Part shown: positions 6,076 through 7,489 of the stretch, piece after piece
Position numbering within the stretch: position 1 is the first letter of the stretch
Layout of the letters: every line of letters begins with the position of its first letter
DNA from: Chloroflexota bacterium
Lineage (GTDB): Bacteria > Chloroflexota > Ktedonobacteria > Ktedonobacterales > Ktedonobacteraceae
NCBI GenBank assembly: GCA_021828635.1
Contig: JAJZEJ010000575.1
Location: 1-7,489, forward strand
Length of the DNA stretch: 7,489 bases
Reading direction: 5' to 3'
Notes under the pieces: model-generated
What the model saw: only the letters and a program-made list of their open reading frames with translations
Told to the model about the DNA's origin: nothing
The model's database searches: none
Made by a program: the position numbers and the translations under genes

Positions 6076-6387
6076 ATGATGCAAAATGAGCGTGATTACA
6101 TTCAGGAAGGCGAACAGGCTTACCTGCGCTGGCTTGAGTCTTTCTTTGCGCAGCCGGGAGCCAGAGAACTCTATGAAGAGGAAGCCGCGAAGAAGGAGCT
6201 ATGGCTCCAGATGGTGGAAGCGCGTCTTGCTTCTGGGCTAACCCAGGCACAACTTGCGAAGCGATTAGGCGTGCCAAAGGCCCAGGTTGCACTTCTTGAA
6301 CGTTGTGGCAATGATGTCTATACGCTGGATAAGCTCCGCGACTATGCAGAAGCAGTGGGACGCGCACTGGAGATTTCTATCGTATGA
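6076..6387 (+). CDS. Small XRE-family helix-turn-helix protein, antitoxin-like
   Basis: This 103-residue DNA-binding protein has a charged helical N-terminal part (about 1-50, with ELYEEEAAKKELW) and a Cro/C1-type helix-turn-helix (about 53-100). Helix 2 is TQAQLAKRLG and the recognition helix is around PKAQVALLERCG; TLDKLRDYAEAVGRALEI is typical of helices 4 and 5. The layout matches HigA-like antitoxin or stand-alone XRE regulators. No toxin gene adjoins it on either side, as both neighbours are large minus-strand enzyme genes, so it looks like a solitary regulator. Two ATGs (6076 and 6079) are possible, with the AGGA at 6066-6069 lying 6 or 9 bases upstream. The upstream palindrome suggests autoregulation. 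The stop codon is one base from the next palindromic repeat. Confidence 0.85.
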   Translation: MMQNERDYIQEGEQAYLRWLESFFAQPGARELYEEEAAKKELWLQMVEARLASGLTQAQLAKRLGVPKAQVALLERCGNDVYTLDKLRDYAEAVGRALEISIV

Positions 6388-6388
6388 A

Positions 6389-6422
6389 ATTGTAGGGGCG
6401 TGATTTATCACACCCCTACAAT
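6389..6422. repeat. Single GTAG-headed palindrome (REP-like)
   Basis: This 34-base near-perfect palindrome has 16 pairs (one C/A mismatch, 6399 with 6412) around a TT centre. It begins ATTGTAGGGG and contains CGTGATTTATCAC. It shares GTAGGGGCGTGATTTATCAC with the composite element at 4294-4383 and has the CCCCTAC end at its right, so it looks like a condensed copy of that pair without the spacer. It lies one base after the HTH stop codon and 12 bases before the end of the convergent nuclease gene. It may stop transcription from both sides, although no U-tract follows. Confidence 0.85.
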
Positions 6423-6434
6423 GTAACAAACCAG

Positions 6435-7489
6435 TTATAGCGCCTCGTGAACGAGCAATTCGGCGCGTTTCTCACGCAGAAAGTGCGCGATAGCTGTGGG
6501 ATCATCCTGTTGCAACGCCATTTGCTTGATGCTAGCCAGTACGCCGCTCCATTGTTCGCGGGCGGGAGCAAAGCGTGCGTCGCGCCCGACCAGTTCCTCG
6601 AGGATGCGCCGCTCCAGTTCATGCCAGAGTGAGCGATCACGCCCGTCCAGATTGCCATCATCGGGTGCGTAGTCCAGATCATTGGTGTTATTGTCGATAC
6701 GTACATAGAGCGGCTGGAAGTAGTTACGCACCATCTCTTCTATGCGCGGCTGATCGAGTGCGCCAAAATCGAAACCAAGCGTACCAGTGAGCGAGATCAG
6801 CACGAGCGGAGCCTGTTCGCTCTTTTCACCGTTGCTCGACTTATGACGTGTCCCTTGTGTTCCCTCTCGCCAACATAGGTCTTCCAGCTTCTTATACAGT
6901 TCGTCAGGCTCATTCAGGCCATCGACACGCAATTCGTAGCGCAGAAATGGTCGTCGTTGACTGATAAGGCGTTCGGCATGATGCACGCGCTCACCCTTAC
7001 TCAGATCAATGATACGCTCAGGCTCGTCTGTATCAATCTGCACATAATAGTAGCCACGATCATCCCACAGCGCCTCCTCGGCCCCGCAGTTCTCGGTTGA
7101 GCCAGGATTATACAGCCAGCCATCGTACTCGTAAGGCTTATGCACGTGGCCGAGCGCCAAATAGTCGATGAAATCGTGCAACGGCTCGAAGTTAGCCCGT
7201 GAGGGTAGACCCTGCATACGAGGCACCACGCCTTCTACGCCAGTATGCATCATCAACAGGCGATACGCGATGCCACGCTGCTCCTCGCCTTCACGGGCCT
7301 TTTGCAATGATTGCGCCATACCCTCAATGCTGCGCACTGTAGCTGCGCCCTGCCAGGGCAGGCCATAGACGCGCAAGCGATCTTGCATGAGATCGACATA
7401 GGCACCACGCATCGTTCCTGCATCCCACGGCGTGATCTGCGGCACGCCATCCTGCATCATGGGATGCAGCAACATGAGATAACCCTGAT
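6435..7489 (-). CDS. MRE11/SbcD-like metallophosphoesterase, C-terminal part (truncated at window edge)
   Basis: The frame is open to the right edge, so the true start and the first metal-binding motifs (DxH, GDxxD, GNHD) are outside the window. About 350 residues are visible. Numbering from the internal Met at 7475, H77 in LMMHTGVEG, the GHVH motif (109-112) and YNPGSTE (122-128) are the late motifs of MRE11/SbcD-type DNA repair nucleases. The 33-residue step from H77 to H110 equals that between the corresponding histidines of archaeal Mre11. A hydrophilic stretch (about 205-222) and an acidic, Asn-rich stretch (261-280) interrupt the C-terminal part, which ends in a helical region. Such enzymes normally work with an SbcC/Rad50-type ATPase in processing DNA ends. 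None follows downstream; one could lie upstream, outside the window. A different metallophosphoesterase role is possible. Confidence 0.85.
   Translation of the reverse strand, partial: QGYLMLLHPMMQDGVPQITPWDAGTMRGAYVDLMQDRLRVYGLPWQGAATVRSIEGMAQSLQKAREGEEQRGIAYRLLMMHTGVEGVVPRMQGLPSRANFEPLHDFIDYLALGHVHKPYEYDGWLYNPGSTENCGAEEALWDDRGYYYVQIDTDEPERIIDLSKGERVHHAERLISQRRPFLRYELRVDGLNEPDELYKKLEDLCWREGTQGTRHKSSNGEKSEQAPLVLISLTGTLGFDFGALDQPRIEEMVRNYFQPLYVRIDNNTNDLDYAPDDGNLDGRDRSLWHELERRILEELVGRDARFAPAREQWSGVLASIKQMALQQDDPTAIAHFLREKRAELLVHEAL

Noticed and set aside
6061..6396. ATTGTAGG at 6061-6068 and 6389-6396 as flanking direct repeats of a mobile cassette carrying the HTH gene
   Set aside because: The match is eight bases, the first copy is simply the ribosome binding region and the second belongs to the palindrome. 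There is no transposase or target duplication.

Overview
The window looks like an ordinary chromosomal segment of a moderate-GC bacterium, most likely a member of Chloroflexota and possibly class Ktedonobacteria. That placement is an inference. It rests on the mix of genes, on coding DNA that ranges from about 23% to 70% GC locally, and on short intergenic palindromes that begin with GTAGGGGCGTGATTTATCAC, a style of repeat I associate with those genomes. No marker gene in the window settles the taxonomy.

Layout. Positions 2-76 may hold the last 24 codons of a plus-strand gene, followed by a strong hairpin at 116-155 that can end transcription from either side. A DinB-fold protein gene runs on the minus strand (162-683). 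A 250-base gap follows, filled with an intricate dyad-symmetric sequence. Next is a minus-strand gene for an exported, membrane-anchored protein with a duplicated helical module (960-1634). Diverging from it is a two-component operon on the plus strand: an OmpR/PhoB-type response regulator (1917-2690) and a membrane sensor kinase (2712-4274). A composite inverted repeat (4294-4383) separates the kinase from a convergent group II PLP-dependent decarboxylase gene (4378-5883, minus). Diverging from the decarboxylase is a small XRE-type helix-turn-helix protein gene with its own near-consensus promoter and operator-like palindrome (6076-6387, plus). A second palindrome of the same family (6389-6422) separates it from the C-terminal part of a convergent MRE11/SbcD-like metallophosphoesterase gene, which runs off the right edge.

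How the parts may work together. The clearest functional unit is the sensor kinase and response regulator, translated in tandem with a 21-base gap. The shared 282-base upstream region contains a tandem 11-base repeat, the helical spacing used by PhoB/OmpR regulators. This suggests autoregulation and possibly control of the divergent exported protein. The decarboxylase, the HTH protein and the nuclease look like independent transcription units. Both convergent junctions in the window carry the same GTAG-headed palindrome family, and in one case the repeat supplies the stop codon of the neighbouring gene. I found no defence island, CRISPR array, RNA gene or intact mobile element. The interest here lies in the regulatory and repeat DNA.
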